Source: Robiginitalea aestuariiviva
Lineage (GTDB): Bacteria; Bacteroidota; Bacteroidia; Flavobacteriales; Flavobacteriaceae
Reading direction: 5' to 3'
DNA: 64,000 nt
Assembly (NCBI RefSeq): GCF_029537735.1
Contig: NZ_JARPUQ010000001.1
Location: 1,088,696-1,152,695 of the forward strand
Under the pieces are notes generated by a model, which saw only the letters and a list, made by a program, of their open reading frames with translations, ran no database searches and was not told the DNA's origin. The stretch's first letter is position 1. Each line of letters begins with the position of its first letter. A program made the position numbers and the translations under genes. Positions 62,037 to 64,000 of this stretch are shown here, one piece after another.

Positions 62037-64000
62037 AGGGTGTAGGACAAAACCGCCCCAACATAGTAATTTCGCGCGTTGCCGGGGTAGAAGTACCGCG
62101 GTTCCGCACCCCCAAAGCTCCCTGCGTTAATCAGGACGGAAGAGGCGTACCGGGTATTCAGCAGATTATTTACCCCTAGTTGCAGGCCCGCTGTAAAACG
62201 GCGGGATACGCTATGGCGGTACCCCCATTGCATGCTCACCAACTGGTAGGCATCGCTGTAGATGGAGGCATCGTCCCGAAGGGGGATGGCATCCACATAC
62301 TGGTAGGTGGTGTTCCAGTACAGGCCGGAGGTGCCCTGTACCCGCAGCCCGGCATAGACGCGGTTTTTTGGCACCCCTGTAAGCGGGTTGCCGGAATAAT
62401 CGTCATCCCCGTCCACAAATTCCCGGAATCGGTGCGCGCTTAAGGTATAGGAGGCGTAAGGGGCCACCACCCAACCGCGCCAATAAAATCGGTATTCCCC
62501 GCTCAGTTCAAGGCCCCTGTGGCGGGTGCGGCCCGCATTGCGGCCTATATACTGGTCTTCCCCCACCCGCTGGGCCACCAGCAGGTCGCGGATGTCCATC
62601 TGGTAGAGGGCAGCGGCCAGGGACAGGCGCCCATCCAGGGCCTCCAGGTGCCCGCCAAGTTCGTAGTTCATCCCATTTTCCTGGGCTATCTCGGGATTCA
62701 CCACCCCGTCCGGATTCAGGGATTCTTCCAGGGAGGGGTTGCTGAACCCCCTGCTGGCATTGAGGTAGAGAAAAGAGCCGTTTTTTCCGTCGTAACGGAG
62801 GTCCAGGCTGGGAAGCCAAATCGGGTCGAAGGCCCGCAAACCAGATTGGTCTTCTGCCCCCGCGCCCTGCAGATCGCGGTAATCGTAACGGGTGTGGTTT
62901 ACCGAAAGCCCCGCCTGTACCGAAAGGCGCTGGGTAAGGGGCCAGCGCAGGTTGCCAAATACAAAATACTGGTTGCGGAATTCCTTGTTGCGGCTCAGGC
63001 GGTCGCCCTGCAGACTGCCATTGCCATTGTTCTGCTGGTACAGGTTTTCGTAGGTGCTCCAGGTATACTGGTCCTGGTAGAGTTCCCCGCCCCAGGTAGC
63101 CAGGGCTTGCCCACCAGGGGTGTCCCATTGCAGGCGAAAGATACTGCGCAGGCCATAGCCCAGGGTGAATTCATCCAGGATATTAAAGGGCCTGGGTTCG
63201 TAGTGGTCCAGGTAGGAGAAAAACACGCTGGTAGTGTTTTCGAGGCCGCCGCCCAGGTCCAGGCGGTTGGCCAGCCCCAGCAAGCTGTATTTATTGTCTT
63301 CATACCCTTTGGCCTGAGCCCAGGTAAAGGCCGCCTGGGTGGGGTCCTCCTCAAAGGCGGTACGGCTGATCGAACTGGGGATTTCCGCCCGGCATTCAAT
63401 ATAGTTGGCCAGCACCTCCAGGCTGTGGTTGTCCGAAAGGGAGACCTGGGTCCCGAAGAGGAATCCGTCCCGGTCAAAGGCGTTGTTTTGCCGGTACCCC
63501 TGGGTAGTGAGGTGGTTGTACCGCACTTCGGCGCTCAGGGTACTATCCCGGTGTTCCAGCCCAAGGTTGGTTTTGAACATGCCGTAAGAGCCCACCGTGC
63601 TGCGGTTGCGCATGGAGGTACCCCTGGGCCCTGCCTGGTCGGTCTGCAGCAGGAGGGCACCCCCCAGGGCTGCCCCATAGGCGCCGGATTTAGGGCCCTT
63701 TACTACGCGAAGCGAATGCATGTTTTCCAGGTCGAAGGCTTCCAGGGTGGAAGACCCCGTACCGTTGGTCACGGGGATGTCGTTGTAATACATCCGCAAT
63801 TTGTCCGTGCCGTATGGGGTGCGGGCACCCACCCCCCGGATGGTAATTCGGTTGGTATTCAGGGCCCCGGAAAGCATGTAAAGCCCGGGCACCTGGTTCA
63901 GGGTGCCCGCGAAGTCCACTGGGTTCTGCAGGCGTATGGCCTGCGGGGTAAGTACCTCGGAAGGGGTGAGGCCCAGGGGAGAGGCTGTATCGTTTTCCAG
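62033..64000 (-). CDS. TonB-dependent outer-membrane receptor (5' end beyond window)
   Basis: At least 655 residues; the frame is open to the last base of the window, and the GTG at 63919 is internal to the plug, so the true start and signal peptide lie outside. The plug (TPQAIRLQNPVDFAGTLNQV, NTNRITIRGVGARTPYGTDK, GPKSGAYGAALGGALLL) and a complete barrel ending in VGAVLSYTL are visible. The plug resembles iron-complex (FecA-like) receptors. Cargo is unknown. The C-terminus overlaps the end of glyS by 4 nt. Confidence 0.87.
   Translation of the reverse strand: MENDTASPLGLTPSEVLTPQAIRLQNPVDFAGTLNQVPGLYMLSGALNTNRITIRGVGARTPYGTDKLRMYYNDIPVTNGTGSSTLEAFDLENMHSLRVVKGPKSGAYGAALGGALLLQTDQAGPRGTSMRNRSTVGSYGMFKTNLGLEHRDSTLSAEVRYNHLTTQGYRQNNAFDRDGFLFGTQVSLSDNHSLEVLANYIECRAEIPSSISRTAFEEDPTQAAFTWAQAKGYEDNKYSLLGLANRLDLGGGLENTTSVFFSYLDHYEPRPFNILDEFTLGYGLRSIFRLQWDTPGGQALATWGGELYQDQYTWSTYENLYQQNNGNGSLQGDRLSRNKEFRNQYFVFGNLRWPLTQRLSVQAGLSVNHTRYDYRDLQGAGAEDQSGLRAFDPIWLPSLDLRYDGKNGSFLYLNASRGFSNPSLEESLNPDGVVNPEIAQENGMNYELGGHLEALDGRLSLAAALYQMDIRDLLVAQRVGEDQYIGRNAGRTRHRGLELSGEYRFYWRGWVVAPYASYTLSAHRFREFVDGDDDYSGNPLTGVPKNRVYAGLRVQGTSGLYWNTTYQYVDAIPLRDDASIYSDAYQLVSMQWGYRHSVSRRFTAGLQLGVNNLLNTRYASSVLINAGSFGGAEPRYFYPGNARNYYVGAVLSYTL

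Overview
This is a gene-dense 64 kb chromosomal window from a GC-rich member of the Flavobacteriaceae; it most resembles Robiginitalea-type marine flavobacteria, although the genus is inferred. The evidence is four TonB-dependent receptors, many lipoproteins, Bacteroidetes-type promoter elements (TAnnTTTG, sometimes with an upstream TTG) ahead of many genes, the order recO / TonB receptor / ileS / dksA / lspA, and the order hpd / DUF3108 / kynA / M23 peptidase / pgi. I found no rRNA, tRNA, CRISPR array, prophage or insertion sequence. The content looks like core or slowly evolving genome rather than an island.

Layout. 1-4.1 kb: the end of an unknown gene, an AlbA_2-type protein, and a translationally coupled fructokinase-amylosucrase pair. 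4.3-7.8 kb: an SPFH-GYF protein, a zinc-ribbon membrane protein and a PPP-type phosphatase in one operon, then a convergent membrane helix-hairpin-helix protein. 7.8-8.3 kb: a 500 bp gene-free stretch with a 21 bp-spaced direct repeat and two terminators. 8.3-12.1 kb (minus strand): ALDH7-type dehydrogenase, DUF1304 protein, 3-hydroxyanthranilate dioxygenase, CAP lipoprotein and CvpA. 12.2-16.6 kb: two small proteins, glpD convergent with gpsA, and an orphan lipoprotein. 16.7-23.8 kb: AraC regulator divergent from a PhyH oxygenase, a cytochrome c lipoprotein, YheT hydrolase, nitronate monooxygenase, thioesterase, EamA transporter, ArsC-like protein and a DUF3298 lipoprotein. 23.9-26.6 kb: a transsulfuration enzyme and glutamate dehydrogenase. 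26.6-35.6 kb: recO, TonB receptor, ileS, dksA-like gene, secreted protein, lspA, and a convergent 5-formyl-THF cyclo-ligase with a candidate 28-residue membrane peptide upstream. 36-46.5 kb: uvrC, a patatin-D15 protein, hpd, a candidate small RNA, DUF3108, kynA, M23 peptidase and pgi. 46.7-56 kb: TonB receptor, membrane protein, DUF1080 protein, then a nuclease lipoprotein divergent from a TonB receptor plus DUF5689/lamin-tail lipoprotein pair. 56-64 kb: ankyrin protein, omega-amidase-like nitrilase, Ig-like lipoprotein, comF, coiled-coil protein, glycyl-tRNA synthetase and a truncated TonB receptor.

How the genes work together. Aromatic amino acid breakdown is represented by hpd, kynA and 3-hydroxyanthranilate dioxygenase. 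Central carbon metabolism is represented by amylosucrase/fructokinase, pgi, glpD and gpsA. Outer-membrane uptake and surface enzymes recur. The most interesting candidate systems are the SPFH/zinc-ribbon/phosphatase operon, which resembles a Psp-type membrane-stress module without PspA, and the TonB receptor / DUF5689 / nuclease locus, a possible extracellular nucleic-acid or phosphoester scavenging unit. At the DNA level, seven of ten convergent gene pairs overlap at their 3' ends, four of them by exactly 4 nt. One intrinsic terminator lies inside the coding sequence of the opposing gene, and several promoter motifs sit only 4-5 nt from a start codon.
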